Assembly (NCBI RefSeq): GCF_923077115.1
Contig: NZ_CAKLPX010000002.1
Location: 62,001-126,000 of the forward strand
Length of the DNA stretch: 64,000 nt
Reading direction: 5' to 3'
Source: Sinobacterium norvegicum
GTDB taxonomy: Bacteria; Pseudomonadota; Gammaproteobacteria; Pseudomonadales; Sinobacteriaceae
Part shown: positions 1 through 7,726 of the stretch, one piece after another
Layout of the letters: every line of letters starts with the position of its first letter
How positions within the stretch are numbered: position 1 is the first letter of the stretch
Translations under genes and position numbers: made by a program
Notes under the pieces: generated by a model
What the model was told of the DNA's origin: nothing
The model's input: only the letters and a program-made list of their open reading frames with translations
The model's database searches: none

Positions 1-388
1 TGGTGTTGCCGATAAGCTGCAGCAGTGGCGCCAGCACTATCAATTGGTGGTGATTACCAACGGCCCAGAGTTCTCGCAGTTGGCCAAGGTAGCCGCCGTG
101 CAGCTACACGATTATGTCGATCATATTATTATCGGCGGCCAGGAGCCGGAACAGAAGCCGGCGGCCAGTATTTTCAGCAAGGCGTTGACGCTGGCCAACT
201 GCTTGCCCAGCGAGGCGATTCACATCGGCGACTCGCTGACCGCCGATATTGCCGGCGCCAATAACAGTGGTATTCGCTCGCTGTGGATCAGCCACGGTAA
301 TCAACGCACCGGTGATGTTGTGCCCACCGATACGGTGGCCACACCGCAGCAGTTTATGGCGTTTATCGATGGCTTGGCGGGGCAATAG
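1..388 (+). CDS. HAD-family hydrolase, C-terminal part (5' end outside window)
   Basis: The reading frame is open from base 2 to the TAG at 386-388, so the N-terminal part, including the first Asp motif, lies outside the window. What remains shows the later HAD motifs: VVITNG near the edge (motif II Thr/Ser), a Lys in the QKPA stretch (motif III) and IHIGDSLTADIAGANNSG (motif IV with its acidic residues and the following Gly-rich turn). This matches the YjjG/YigB-like subgroup of haloacid-dehalogenase phosphatases, usually nucleotide or small phosphoester phosphatases. The exact substrate cannot be read from the sequence. The next gene begins about 20 bases downstream on the same strand, so the two may be co-transcribed. 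Confidence 0.85.
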   Translation, partial: GVADKLQQWRQHYQLVVITNGPEFSQLAKVAAVQLHDYVDHIIIGGQEPEQKPAASIFSKALTLANCLPSEAIHIGDSLTADIAGANNSGIRSLWISHGNQRTGDVVPTDTVATPQQFMAFIDGLAGQ

Positions 389-408
389 TGGTGTCGGAGA
401 ACCGTTCA

Positions 409-1614
409 ATGTTTGACGTCATCGTCATCGGCGGCGGCGCCGCCGGCTTGATGTGCGCGATGACGGCGGCCAAGCGCGGACGCTCGGTCTTGGTCATCGA
501 TGCCAGTAATAAGGTCGGTAAGAAGATTTTAATGTCCGGCGGCGGCCGCTGTAATTTCACCAATATGGAGGTGACGCCAGACAACTATATCTGCGCCAAC
601 CCGCACTTTGTTAAGTCGGCCCTGAAGCGTTACAGCAACTGGGATTTTATTGCCATGGTGCTGGAATACGGTATTCCCTACCACGAGCGCAAACACGGGC
701 AATTGTTCTGTGACGACTCGGCCAAGGACATCCTCAATATGCTGCTGGCCGAGTGCGACAAGGCTGGGGTGAAAGTAAATACTCACTGTAATACCAATAA
801 GGTGATGGCGCCGTCGACAGCAAAGCCACACTACACGCTGAAGACCAACCAGGGTGAGTTACGCAGCCAGTCGCTGGTGATTGCCACCGGCAGCCTGTCG
901 ATACCAAGCATGGGAGCCAGTGGCTTCGGCCACGATGTTGCCGACCAGTTTGGCTTAAAAGTGTTGCCGCTGCGCGCCGGTTTGGTGCCGTTTACCTTCA
1001 GTGATCACGTCAAAGGTATCAGCGAACGTTTATCGGGGCTGGCCCTCGATGGCACGCTCAGCTGTATCGATGTCAATGGTCAGGAACGCAGTTTCAGTGA
1101 GGCGGTGCTGTTTACTCATCGCGGCCTCAGCGGCCCGGCGGTGTTGCAGCTGTCCAACTATTGGCAGCCGGGCAGCACCGTCAGCTTCGACATGGTCCCC
1201 AGCCTCGATATGCCCGAGTGGTTGCTGGCGCAGAAGCAGAGCAGCCCAAAATCACTGTTGCGTACTCTGATGGGGCAGCACCTGTCCAAGGGCTTGGTGG
1301 TTGAGCTACAGGCATTATTCTGGGCCGACTATCAGGACAGGCCGGTGGCTGAGATCACCGATGCAGTATTGAAGCAGGTGGGCGAGCAGATTAACGGCTG
1401 GCAGCTAAAGCCCTCGGGCACGGAAGGCTATCGCACCGCCGAGGTCACCCTGGGCGGCGTCGACACCGACGAGATCTCCTCCAAGACATTGGAATCGAAA
1501 AAACAGCCGGGGCTATTTTTTATCGGCGAGGTGCTCGATGTCTCCGGCCACTTGGGCGGCTTTAACTTCCAGTGGGCCTGGTCGTCCGGCTTCGCTGCCG
1601 GGCAGTATGTTTGA
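409..1614 (+). CDS. NAD(P)/FAD-dependent oxidoreductase, BaiN/HI0933 (YhiN) family
   Basis: The 401-residue flavoprotein starts with a dinucleotide-binding fold, MFDVIVIGGGAAGLMCA, and has the family-typical MSGGGRCNFTN segment near residue 50 and a C-terminal FFIGEVLDVSGHLGGFNFQ block that closes the FAD site. These are hallmarks of the HI0933-like (BaiN/YhiN) family of cytosolic flavoproteins. The physiological substrate is not settled for most members. I chose the ATG at 409, preceded by GGAG about 9 bases upstream, over a GTG at 388 that overlaps the upstream stop, because the Rossmann strand then begins at residue 2 as in relatives. It lies close behind the HAD gene and ends at the left edge of the AT-rich islet. 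Confidence 0.88.
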   Translation: MFDVIVIGGGAAGLMCAMTAAKRGRSVLVIDASNKVGKKILMSGGGRCNFTNMEVTPDNYICANPHFVKSALKRYSNWDFIAMVLEYGIPYHERKHGQLFCDDSAKDILNMLLAECDKAGVKVNTHCNTNKVMAPSTAKPHYTLKTNQGELRSQSLVIATGSLSIPSMGASGFGHDVADQFGLKVLPLRAGLVPFTFSDHVKGISERLSGLALDGTLSCIDVNGQERSFSEAVLFTHRGLSGPAVLQLSNYWQPGSTVSFDMVPSLDMPEWLLAQKQSSPKSLLRTLMGQHLSKGLVVELQALFWADYQDRPVAEITDAVLKQVGEQINGWQLKPSGTEGYRTAEVTLGGVDTDEISSKTLESKKQPGLFFIGEVLDVSGHLGGFNFQWAWSSGFAAGQYV

Positions 1615-1650
1615 TTGGTATGAACAAATTATAAAGCAGACTATTTGAAG

Positions 1651-1664
1651 AAAACGAAGACAAT
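1651..1664. repeat. Left copy of 14-bp inverted repeat bracketing the islet
   Basis: The sequence aaaacgaagacaat here is the exact reverse complement of attgtcttcgtttt at 8255-8268. A shorter copy, tgtcttcgttttt, lies at 8326-8338. The left and right copies enclose the AT-richer gene block and sit just outside the two flanking flavoprotein genes. Whether these are recombination ends, a transcription-related motif or chance cannot be decided from sequence alone. Confidence 0.6.
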
Positions 1665-1697
1665 CCATGTAATCTAAATCACTGATGGCCGCTTACC

Positions 1698-1805
1698 CTT
1701 CAACTACAGACATCGGCCCACCTAACAATTTTTATTAGCCATTTACGGCAGCTCACCGCTCCATAGCGACCATTAAAAAAACCCGAATCAATCGGGGCTT
1801 AGGGG
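1698..1805. repeat. Repeat A, copy 1 (diverged duplicate of 3955-4062)
   Basis: This non-coding block aligns with 3955-4062. Shared stretches include gctccatagcgaccattaaaa and the following accgaatcaa/acccgaatcaa and gcttaggg segments, plus weaker similarity upstream. Each copy lies just downstream of an MscS-type gene read on the minus strand. This copy keeps an intact terminator hairpin; the other has lost it. Confidence 0.75.
1775..1796 (-). terminator. Intrinsic terminator of the corA-mscS unit
   Basis: Read on the minus strand, CCCGA, a five-base loop and TCGGG form a hairpin followed by a run of seven T. It lies about 80 bases beyond the mscS stop. A second inverted repeat, GGGGCTAA at 1802-1809 with TTAGCCCC at 1830-1837, lies between the gene and this hairpin. 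Confidence 0.7.
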
Positions 1806-1874
1806 CTAAAATGTGCCATAAAGAGACTGTTAGCCCCATACCCAAGCACATCTTAATGATCTAGTATTGCAGTA

Positions 1875-2750
1875 CTATTCAAAGTTATTATCCCTTGATG
1901 ACTGTATTTTAAGCGTGCCATCAAGATGGATGTCACGCTGTGGAAAGGCGATTACAATATCATTTTCACGAAACAAGCTGTCAATTGAAAAGCGAATATC
2001 AGATCGAATTTGACGTGAACTTTTCTCCCCTACTGAATGCACCCAGAAATAAGCATCAAAAACTAAAGAGCTATCACCAAAGTCTTCAAATATTATTTGC
2101 GGTGCGGGCTCTGAGAGAACAAATTCGTGATCTGTAACAGCTTGTTCTAGTAGGTTTCTTACTTTTTCAACGTCCGAGCCATAGGCTACGCCAACTCGAA
2201 TAATGCATCGCAACAGTTTATCTACAAGTGTCCAGTTAACAACAGTTTCTTCGAGTAGTTTTGAATTGGGTATCAGCAAATGCACACCGTCTACTCGCCT
2301 AACTCTTGTGGAACGTGTGTTAATTTCCTCAACGCTACCACTTGTTTCCCCAAGCTCAATATAGTCATTGATACGGATAGGCCGCTCCCATATCAATATC
2401 CACCCGCTAATAAAATTATTAATAATATTCTGTGCACCAAAACCCAAACCAATCGCCACCGCTCCCGAAACAAAGGCAAAAGCAGTTAATGGCACATTCA
2501 TTAAATCAAGTGCGGTAATGATCAGAATAATAAAGCCGAATATATACAGAGCACGCCGTACAATCTGAATGATATTGGCATCCATTTCATTTCGTTGCAT
2601 TTGTGCCGTAGTAATACGGACTAACCAACCCAATAATAGATACCCGCACAAAAACACCACAGGTATAAAAATTAGCTGCCCCACTGTGATGTCATAGCCG
2701 CCCACAGAGACAAGCGTAAAATCGACAAACTGTCGAATATCCATCGTCAT
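1875..2750 (-). CDS. mscS: Small-conductance mechanosensitive channel (MscS family)
   Basis: This 291-residue protein has MscS architecture: hydrophobic segments around residues 20-45, 60-85 and 90-110, then the Gly/Ala-rich pore-lining helix (AIGLGFGAQNIINNFISG) and the beta-domain signature ERPIRINDYIELGETSGSVEEI, followed by the C-terminal vestibule. MscS channels open under membrane tension and release solutes on hypo-osmotic shock. The ATG at 2750 shares one base with the TAA of the upstream corA-like gene (TAATG), with AGGTGG five bases upstream, so the two are probably translationally coupled. An in-frame GTG at 2759 is less likely. A terminator follows at 1775-1796. Its base composition is more AT-rich than the flanking core genes. 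Confidence 0.93.
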   Translation of the reverse strand: MTMDIRQFVDFTLVSVGGYDITVGQLIFIPVVFLCGYLLLGWLVRITTAQMQRNEMDANIIQIVRRALYIFGFIILIITALDLMNVPLTAFAFVSGAVAIGLGFGAQNIINNFISGWILIWERPIRINDYIELGETSGSVEEINTRSTRVRRVDGVHLLIPNSKLLEETVVNWTLVDKLLRCIIRVGVAYGSDVEKVRNLLEQAVTDHEFVLSEPAPQIIFEDFGDSSLVFDAYFWVHSVGEKSSRQIRSDIRFSIDSLFRENDIVIAFPQRDIHLDGTLKIQSSRDNNFE

Positions 2751-3706
2751 TAGAACCACCTTTTGAATTTTAGAATCCCAATAACAACTATCGATATGAC
2801 TGTCATTACTCCAGTCACCATGAAGAAAGCATCAGGATTCTCAATGCCGGGCAAGCCCGCTACGTTCATTCCAAAAATACCGGTAACAAAGGTTATCGGT
2901 AGAAATATCAGGGCAACAATTGAAAGTGCATACATACGTGAATTTTGCTGTTCCATAGCTATATTCATCCACTCTTCTTGCAATACCAGAGTCCTCTCAC
3001 GCACCAGGTCGAGATCCTCAAGATAGCGCGTCATTCGGTCCATTTGTTCTCTCAACCGATAAGGGTAACCTTCAGGCATCGAAGTCATTGAATGAGTATA
3101 TAGTGAATCAAGAGCTTCGCGCTGGGGTGCTAAATACCTTCTAACACTGGCTATCTCGCGCCGGATACCGGAGATACGAGATCTAGCCCCTTGCTCGTGT
3201 TGCGTTTGTGTAGAGATTTCCAAATCTTCTAGCTGATCTTCGATACCATTTACGTAGTCAGAAATCCTATTAGCGATTCTGCCAATAATTGATATAACAA
3301 GGTCAGGAATACTTATTGGCCCATCTCCCGATAACAATTCAGAACGTATATCCTGAAGCGATAGCAGGGGGCGTTGACGAACAGTTATCAGCCTACCTTC
3401 TTCAATCCACATCCTAAGAGAAACCATATCTTCTGGGTCTGCGCCAGGGTTTAAGTTAATTCCCCTTATAAAGACTAAAGCTCCCTCTTTAGATATCACC
3501 GTTCTCGGTCGGGTATCGGGCTGAACAAGTGAATTAACTATTCTCTCTGGAAGGCCCAGAGAATTAAGGAAATTATTAGCAGTCGAGTGACCATAATCAA
3601 TATGGATCCAACTGTTCCCCATTGCACCATCATTTAAATTAGTGACTCCACCTATTGAATCAAGATTTAGGCCGAAGACAAAACATGGGTCATTGATTTC
3701 TATCAT
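2750..3706 (-). CDS. CorA/ZntB-family divalent cation transporter
   Basis: The 318-residue protein has a long soluble N-terminal domain, a helical stalk (about residues 150-250) and two C-terminal membrane helices. The family signature lies at the end of the first helix as FGMNVAGLPGIENPDAF, with the universal GMN triplet. The acidic, Pro-Gly-containing loop and overall length fit the ZntB branch better than Mg-specific CorA, but ion selectivity is inferred only. It is a pentameric inner-membrane channel/transporter in characterised relatives. It starts with ATG at 3706 directly beside the decayed rimB copy and is coupled to mscS by a TAATG overlap, forming a two-gene operon. Confidence 0.9.
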   Translation of the reverse strand: MIEINDPCFVFGLNLDSIGGVTNLNDGAMGNSWIHIDYGHSTANNFLNSLGLPERIVNSLVQPDTRPRTVISKEGALVFIRGINLNPGADPEDMVSLRMWIEEGRLITVRQRPLLSLQDIRSELLSGDGPISIPDLVISIIGRIANRISDYVNGIEDQLEDLEISTQTQHEQGARSRISGIRREIASVRRYLAPQREALDSLYTHSMTSMPEGYPYRLREQMDRMTRYLEDLDLVRERTLVLQEEWMNIAMEQQNSRMYALSIVALIFLPITFVTGIFGMNVAGLPGIENPDAFFMVTGVMTVISIVVIGILKFKRWF

Positions 3707-3761
3707 AATAGTGACTCTATAGTCGAAAAAACACTCTTCATGGTCACTCTCCCTTCGATAG

Positions 3762-3886
3762 TGCGTTAATTATTAACGTGCAACGAGGATGTCTTACTCC
3801 TGCATCAACACGTATTTGCAGGTTAAAATATTCAAGTCAGGTAGGTCACAATTTTCCATGTCACCGATAATGATATTATCGGTCAT
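3762..3886 (-). pseudogene. Truncated, frameshifted rimB copy (5' end only)
   Basis: Read on the minus strand from the ATG at 3886 the translation begins MTDNIIIGDMENCDLPDLNI, closely matching the first 20 residues of intact RimB at 7274-7726 (MADKIIIGNIENCDLPELSI). After that a T is missing from a T-run and the frame is lost. If one base is restored, the reading continues NLQIRVDAG, where the intact gene has NLQARIDTG. DNA similarity ends near 3762, before any full protease domain. The similarity also continues upstream of the ATG to about 3960, so promoter and leader were copied too. This is a clear remnant, not a functional gene. Confidence 0.85.
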
Positions 3887-3960
3887 ATCGCTGGTCTCGA
3901 TGTAAATGTTCCTAAATTAAGTAATTACCGTATTAACTTATAGGAGCTTTGCCCTCAGCT
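3762..3960. repeat. Repeat B, copy 1 (rimB 5' end plus leader)
   Basis: This block aligns with 7602-7795, covering the first ~40 codons of rimB and ~70 bases upstream of its start, including the related strings tattaacttataggag here and tattaacttattaactagggg there. Immediately beyond it lies repeat A copy 2, with under 10 bases between. The leader of the intact rimB also runs into weakly A-like sequence near 7795-7820. The two blocks therefore mark the ends of a duplicated module. Confidence 0.75.
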
Positions 3961-4062
3961 ATGGACATCAGCTAGACTAACGACCCCGATTAACCATCTT
4001 AGGCAGCTTTACGCTCCATAGCGACCATTAAAAAAAAACCGAATCAACCGATGCTTAGGGAC
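3955..4062. repeat. Repeat A, copy 2 (diverged duplicate of 1698-1805)
   Basis: See the copy at 1698-1805. Here the A-run is longer (nine A), but the base changes destroy the hairpin, so no good intrinsic terminator is left for the minus-strand genes ending at 4093. Together with the rimB remnant it accounts for nearly all of the 386-base gap between the corA-like gene and the frameshifted MscS-like gene. Confidence 0.7.
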
Positions 4063-4092
4063 GGTTCCGTGCCAACAATGGGCACCCATAAT

Positions 4093-4642
4093 TTAGTCTT
4101 GGTGTGCTTCTGATTGAGCACCCTCGCTAGGGTTTTTAATAACACCCTTTTGTAATATTAACGTATTAGGGTAGGTAATCAGCTCATTCCCTCTTTTGAT
4201 CAGAACATGAAAGAGGGCTATTTCTTCTATGACGCCTGAGATATCCTCTTTCTTATCTATTATCCTGACGCGGTCGCCAACCCGATATGGAAACCCAAAA
4301 AAAATGATTAGGCTTGCTGTGACATTACTCAATATTGACCATTGACCATTGACCATTGACCATTGACCATTGACCATTGACCATTGCGCAAAAAGCGCAA
4401 TACCTATGACGGCAAAAACCGACGAGAAAAATATGGATATTTGAGCGTACTCAAAACCTAGTGCAGTCACCAATAGAATGAAGAAAAACACTATTAGTAC
4501 AAGGTTGACCGTTCTTAGTAATATATTTAACTCGATATAGACTGACTGACTTTTTCCCTGCAATATTACTTATTGCTAATGTAGACACTCTAATACTTGC
4601 AAACATAGCAAGTAAAACGCCCAGCGCGATTAAAATATTCAT
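4093..4642 (-). pseudogene. Short MscS-domain protein gene, frameshifted, with heptamer repeat
   Basis: Two overlapping minus-strand frames together encode one short MscS-domain protein. The ATG at 4642 opens MNILIALGVLLAMFASIRVS and the frame is lost near 4552-4560 at a run of five A; with four A it would join SQSVYIELNILLRTVNLV and continue to the stop at 4093 as about 182 residues. The second part has two membrane helices, FFGFPYRVGDRVRIIDKKED (the MscS beta-domain signature) and the ITYPNTLILQKGV motif. The start overlaps the DUF1003 stop as ATGA. Two extra copies of a seven-residue unit (MVNGQWS) come from a heptanucleotide repeat. It may be a true pseudogene, an off-state allele or a single-base sequencing error. 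Confidence 0.75.
4334..4386. repeat. Heptanucleotide tandem repeat (ATTGACC, 7 full copies plus ATTG)
   Basis: Seven perfect head-to-tail copies of ATTGACC run from 4334 to 4382, followed by ATTG. They lie inside the MscS-like reading frame, where three units (21 bases) encode seven residues, so a change of one or two units would shift the frame while three would not. The surrounding unexpanded codons for QWSILSN contain the seed TGGTCAAT. Confidence 0.97.
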
Positions 4643-5127
4643 ACGTGTTTTCTCTCCGTCTGCATAGCATCAATTTTCTCATGCAGCCTCATTAACTCCA
4701 GCTCAAGCTTTAGGTTGATTTCAAAGGTAGCCTTTTGCTCTAACCTATCTTTAGATGCCTGTCGGTTTTGAGACATCATAATAATCGGAGCCTGAAAAGC
4801 TGCCAAGCTTGAAAGCCCCAAATTAAGTAAAATGAAAGGGAATGGATCAAAAACAGAGGCGCCTATAAACCAATAGGTATTAAGTAGTATCCATCCAGTA
4901 ATAAAAGCAAAAAATATTCCAATGAATGCCCATGAACCACCAAAAACAGCAATTTTATCAGCTGCTAGCTGACCAAATGTTAAACCTTCATGAAATGTTT
5001 CATTAATATTTTCAGTGACGGAGGTGTTCTCAACGATACTGTCAATAACCTTCTTCTCTCCAGAGCTCAATTCACCGTACTTCTGGCCTAGCAGTGCATT
5101 CGCTAGATTTTCAAAATATTTTTTCAC
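4639..5127 (-). CDS. DUF1003 family membrane protein
   Basis: The 162-residue protein has the DUF1003 layout. A soluble N-terminus is followed by the conserved DKIAVFGGSWAFIGIFFAFI segment, which opens membrane helix 1 (about residues 58-83). A loop with FDPFPFILLNLGLSSLAAFQ opens helix 2 (about 93-112). Next comes the conserved QAPIIMMSQNRQ..KDR region and a charged C-terminal coil. The family is a common small inner-membrane protein without an established biochemical function. Its stop overlaps the start of the MscS-like gene (ATGA), implying coupled translation, and it follows the M14-type deacylase gene by 21 bases. The pairing with MscS and RimK suggests an envelope-stress or osmotic role, as inference only. 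Confidence 0.88.
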   Translation of the reverse strand: MKKYFENLANALLGQKYGELSSGEKKVIDSIVENTSVTENINETFHEGLTFGQLAADKIAVFGGSWAFIGIFFAFITGWILLNTYWFIGASVFDPFPFILLNLGLSSLAAFQAPIIMMSQNRQASKDRLEQKATFEINLKLELELMRLHEKIDAMQTERKHV

Positions 5128-5148
5128 GCTCTAAGTCCTCTTTACTGG

Positions 5149-6210
5149 TTATTGGATAGGGGAATACTCGGGGTCTGAGGGGGCTTGCGTGGCTGCTGCA
5201 GGCTCCAACTTTTCCTGAAAGCTTTCCACCTGATCAAAAACGGCATCAACTTTTTTCTTATAAAAAGCCAAGTGAAATAGTGCATCCCCTTCATAGATTA
5301 AAGGGAGATTAGTACGCCCAATGACAATGCCGTCTTCTGGGGCAATTACCTGAAGCTCATTCGCACCTAAGGGATCAGAAATAACACCTAAGACACTGCC
5401 TTTTTCTGCTTTTGCCCCCAAAGGAACTAATGCCCGCAAAATTCCGCTAAAAGGCGCTCTCACCCAAGAGGTATTTGAGGATATAACCGGTGTTTTAATG
5501 CTTTCTTTCGTTTTAGATTGTGCCAACATACCCAGCTCGCGCATCACATTAACAATGCCACGCATTCCTGCTCGAATAGAAACCTCATCAAACCGAAGTG
5601 CCTCACCAGCTTCATAAAGCACAACTGGGATATTATTTTCCACCGCAACTGCGCGTAAAGAACCATCTCGAATTTTAGAATCGATTACCGCAGGCACACC
5701 AAATATTAGCGCTAAACGTTTCACTTCTGGATTACTCAAATCGGCTCGAACCTGAGGAAGATTATCTCTGTGTCGCGCAGCTGTGTGGAGATCGATACCG
5801 TGGGTGCATTTTTTTACAATCTCTTTAAAAAAAGTGTCGGCCATGCGTCCAGCTAATGACCCCTTACTGCTGCCAGGAAATGACCGGTTCAAATCACGAC
5901 CATCGGGTAAGTAACGTGAGTTAGTAATAAAACCGTGAACATTCACAATAGGAATTGCAACTATTGTCCCTTTAACCTTACTCAATTGTTTAAGCTTCAA
6001 TAAGCGACGAATAATCTCCACGCCATTTATTTCGTCACCGTGAATGGCCGCACTGATAAACAACACAGGGCCTTTCTGCTTACCATGTATAACATGAATC
6101 GGCATTTGGATCGTATTATGTGTCGGCATTGAGGCGAGCGGAATATCAATGGTTTTCTGCTCACCCGGACTTAAACTATGCCCGCCAATCTCGAAATTTA
6201 TATTCTTCAT
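5149..6210 (-). CDS. Succinylglutamate desuccinylase/aspartoacylase-type zinc hydrolase (M14 fold)
   Basis: This 353-residue protein carries the zinc-site motifs of the AstE/AspA branch of the M14 carboxypeptidase fold: HGDE at residues 57-60, GRDLNRSFPG at 104-113 and DLHTA with the second His at 142. A C-terminal beta-barrel-like domain (about 255-330) matches other AstE-like proteins. Characterised relatives cleave acyl groups or amino-acid amides from aspartate, succinylglutamate and related compounds. No arginine-succinyltransferase genes are nearby, so a role in AST arginine catabolism is unlikely. The gene lies 41 bases downstream of rimK on the same strand, so it may act on glutamylated or similar acidic-amide products. 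That link is inference. Confidence 0.85.
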   Translation of the reverse strand: MKNINFEIGGHSLSPGEQKTIDIPLASMPTHNTIQMPIHVIHGKQKGPVLFISAAIHGDEINGVEIIRRLLKLKQLSKVKGTIVAIPIVNVHGFITNSRYLPDGRDLNRSFPGSSKGSLAGRMADTFFKEIVKKCTHGIDLHTAARHRDNLPQVRADLSNPEVKRLALIFGVPAVIDSKIRDGSLRAVAVENNIPVVLYEAGEALRFDEVSIRAGMRGIVNVMRELGMLAQSKTKESIKTPVISSNTSWVRAPFSGILRALVPLGAKAEKGSVLGVISDPLGANELQVIAPEDGIVIGRTNLPLIYEGDALFHLAFYKKKVDAVFDQVESFQEKLEPAAATQAPSDPEYSPIQ

Positions 6211-6251
6211 ACCATCTATCTACTTTTTCAGTTGCCAGAAAAACGATACAC

Positions 6252-7163
6252 CTAACCCTTGCCACGCGTGCGGGTTTTATTGGGTTTAGCCATTTTTTCT
6301 ATACACTCAATAATCATACCGGCAACATCTTTGCCTGTTGCTTCTTCTATACCTTTCAGCCCGGGGGAAGAGTTTACTTCCATCACTAGCGGCCCTCTCT
6401 CGGAGCGGAGTAAATCAACACCACAAACATTCAACCCCATCACACTTGCAGCTTTAACAGCGGTAGCTCTTTCTTGAGGTGTCAGTTTAACTAATTGTGC
6501 CGAACCTCCTCGATGCAGGTTAGATCGAAATTCACCTTCAGGCGCGGTACGCTGCATAGCGGCAATAACTTTACCGCCAACAACAAAGCAGCGAATATCG
6601 CTACCACCAGCTTCTTCTATAAATTCTTGAATTAGGATATTACTTTTAACACCCATAAACGCCTCAATGACACTTTCGGCAGCTTTTTTTGTTTCAGCCA
6701 ATACAACACCAATGCCTTGAGTACCCTCAAGTAACTTTATTACCAGTGGCGCACCACCTACTTCTCTAATGAGACCAGCAACATCATCCGGTGAATTAGC
6801 AAAAGCAGTAACGGGTATGCCCACCCCTTTACGTGACAGTAATTGGGTTGAACGCAGCTTATCGCGTGAGCGGGAGATAGCCACTGATTCATTAACACAA
6901 TAAGTACCCATCATTTCAAATTGACGTACCACCGAGGTACCGTAAAACGTCACAGAAGCACCGATACGAGGAATGATCGCGTCGAAATCACCAGGAATGA
7001 ACTCCTCGTCTTTATAGTGTATCGAAGGATTGTCCGTACCCATATCCATAAAGCAGCGAATATGATCAATAACCCGGACATCATGACCACGCTCCTTGGC
7101 TGCCTCTACGAGACGGTTTGTGGAATATAAATTTTTATTTCTCGATAAAATTCCAATTTTCAT
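6252..7163 (-). CDS. rimK: RimK-family ATP-grasp alpha-L-glutamate ligase
   Basis: The protein of about 303 residues begins [20 protein letters not shown], exactly the RimK type of N-terminus. It shows the family's [11 protein letters not shown] segment, the ATP-grasp core ([33 protein letters not shown]) and the metal-binding end [23 protein letters not shown]. RimK adds glutamates to the C-terminus of ribosomal protein S6 and can make poly-alpha-glutamate; LysX-like paralogues use other carrier substrates. I chose the ATG at 7163, with AGAGGT eight bases upstream, rather than a TTG six bases earlier. It sits between rimB upstream and the M14-type hydrolase downstream. The S6 gene is not in the window. 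Confidence 0.92.
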   Translation of the reverse strand: MKIGILSRNKNLYSTNRLVEAAKERGHDVRVIDHIRCFMDMGTDNPSIHYKDEEFIPGDFDAIIPRIGASVTFYGTSVVRQFEMMGTYCVNESVAISRSRDKLRSTQLLSRKGVGIPVTAFANSPDDVAGLIREVGGAPLVIKLLEGTQGIGVVLAETKKAAESVIEAFMGVKSNILIQEFIEEAGGSDIRCFVVGGKVIAAMQRTAPEGEFRSNLHRGGSAQLVKLTPQERATAVKAASVMGLNVCGVDLLRSERGPLVMEVNSSPGLKGIEEATGKDVAGMIIECIEKMAKPNKTRTRGKG

Positions 7164-7273
7164 GATCAACTACCTCTGGCTGTTAGGGGCGTATATGTAC
7201 GTCCATCAAAAACGCTGGCATTCTGCGCTTAATATTTCTATTTGCAACTAATTCTTTAACTTATTTATTTTTT

Positions 7274-7726
7274 TCAGGGTCTCATCATATAGGTTGTAGA
7301 GCTAGAAGCAATAAAGGTTGCGGATGGATCGATCAACAAACGATCTCCCATGCCTTCACGACCAAATAACATGAGATAACTCATGTCAGACCGATTAGTC
7401 AGGGTGATGTCAATGGGCCATGATTCGTTACCTAGCCGAAAAAGAGTCGTAATAACATAACGCTCCTCTGACACGCCATTTGAAGACTTAATACGTCGAA
7501 TATCCTTCAGCGGCGATGAACACGTAATGGTTTCATCAACATTATGTATATTAGGGTGAAGGTCGAACTTTACGCAAGGCTTTCCATCCTGCTGATAGCG
7601 AGTGAGATTATCAACGTGCAGTGAGGATGTTTTTGCGCCAGTATCAATACGCGCTTGCAGGTTAAAAATACTCAACTCTGGAAGGTCGCAGTTTTCAATG
7701 TTACCAATAATGATCTTATCTGCCAT
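7274..7726 (-). CDS. rimB: RimB/ATP-dependent zinc protease family, retropepsin-like
   Basis: This is a 150-residue protein with the aspartic-protease motif ARIDTGAKTSSLH (Asp28) typical of the family annotated as ATP-dependent zinc protease (PF05618), which is a retropepsin-like fold despite its name. In Pseudomonas a member of this family, RimB, acts with RimK on glutamylated ribosomal protein S6. It is the first gene of the minus-strand run rimB-rimK-hydrolase-DUF1003-MscS. The gap to rimK is 110 bases, so a separate promoter for rimK is possible. A decayed copy of its 5' end is present at 3762-3886. Confidence 0.88.
   Translation of the reverse strand: MADKIIIGNIENCDLPELSIFNLQARIDTGAKTSSLHVDNLTRYQQDGKPCVKFDLHPNIHNVDETITCSSPLKDIRRIKSSNGVSEERYVITTLFRLGNESWPIDITLTNRSDMSYLMLFGREGMGDRLLIDPSATFIASSSTTYMMRP

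Noticed and set aside
529-831. Long opposite-strand open frames within flavoprotein, hemC/D and other GC-rich genes
   Set aside because: They mirror codon bias of the true genes, lack ribosome sites and show no protein-like features.
4334-4386. CRISPR-like array
   Set aside because: The repeats are seven bases without spacers, so this is a microsatellite; no cas genes are in the window.
5149-6210. Arginine succinyltransferase-pathway AstE
   Set aside because: No astA, astB, astC or astD is nearby and the gene is linked to rimK instead.
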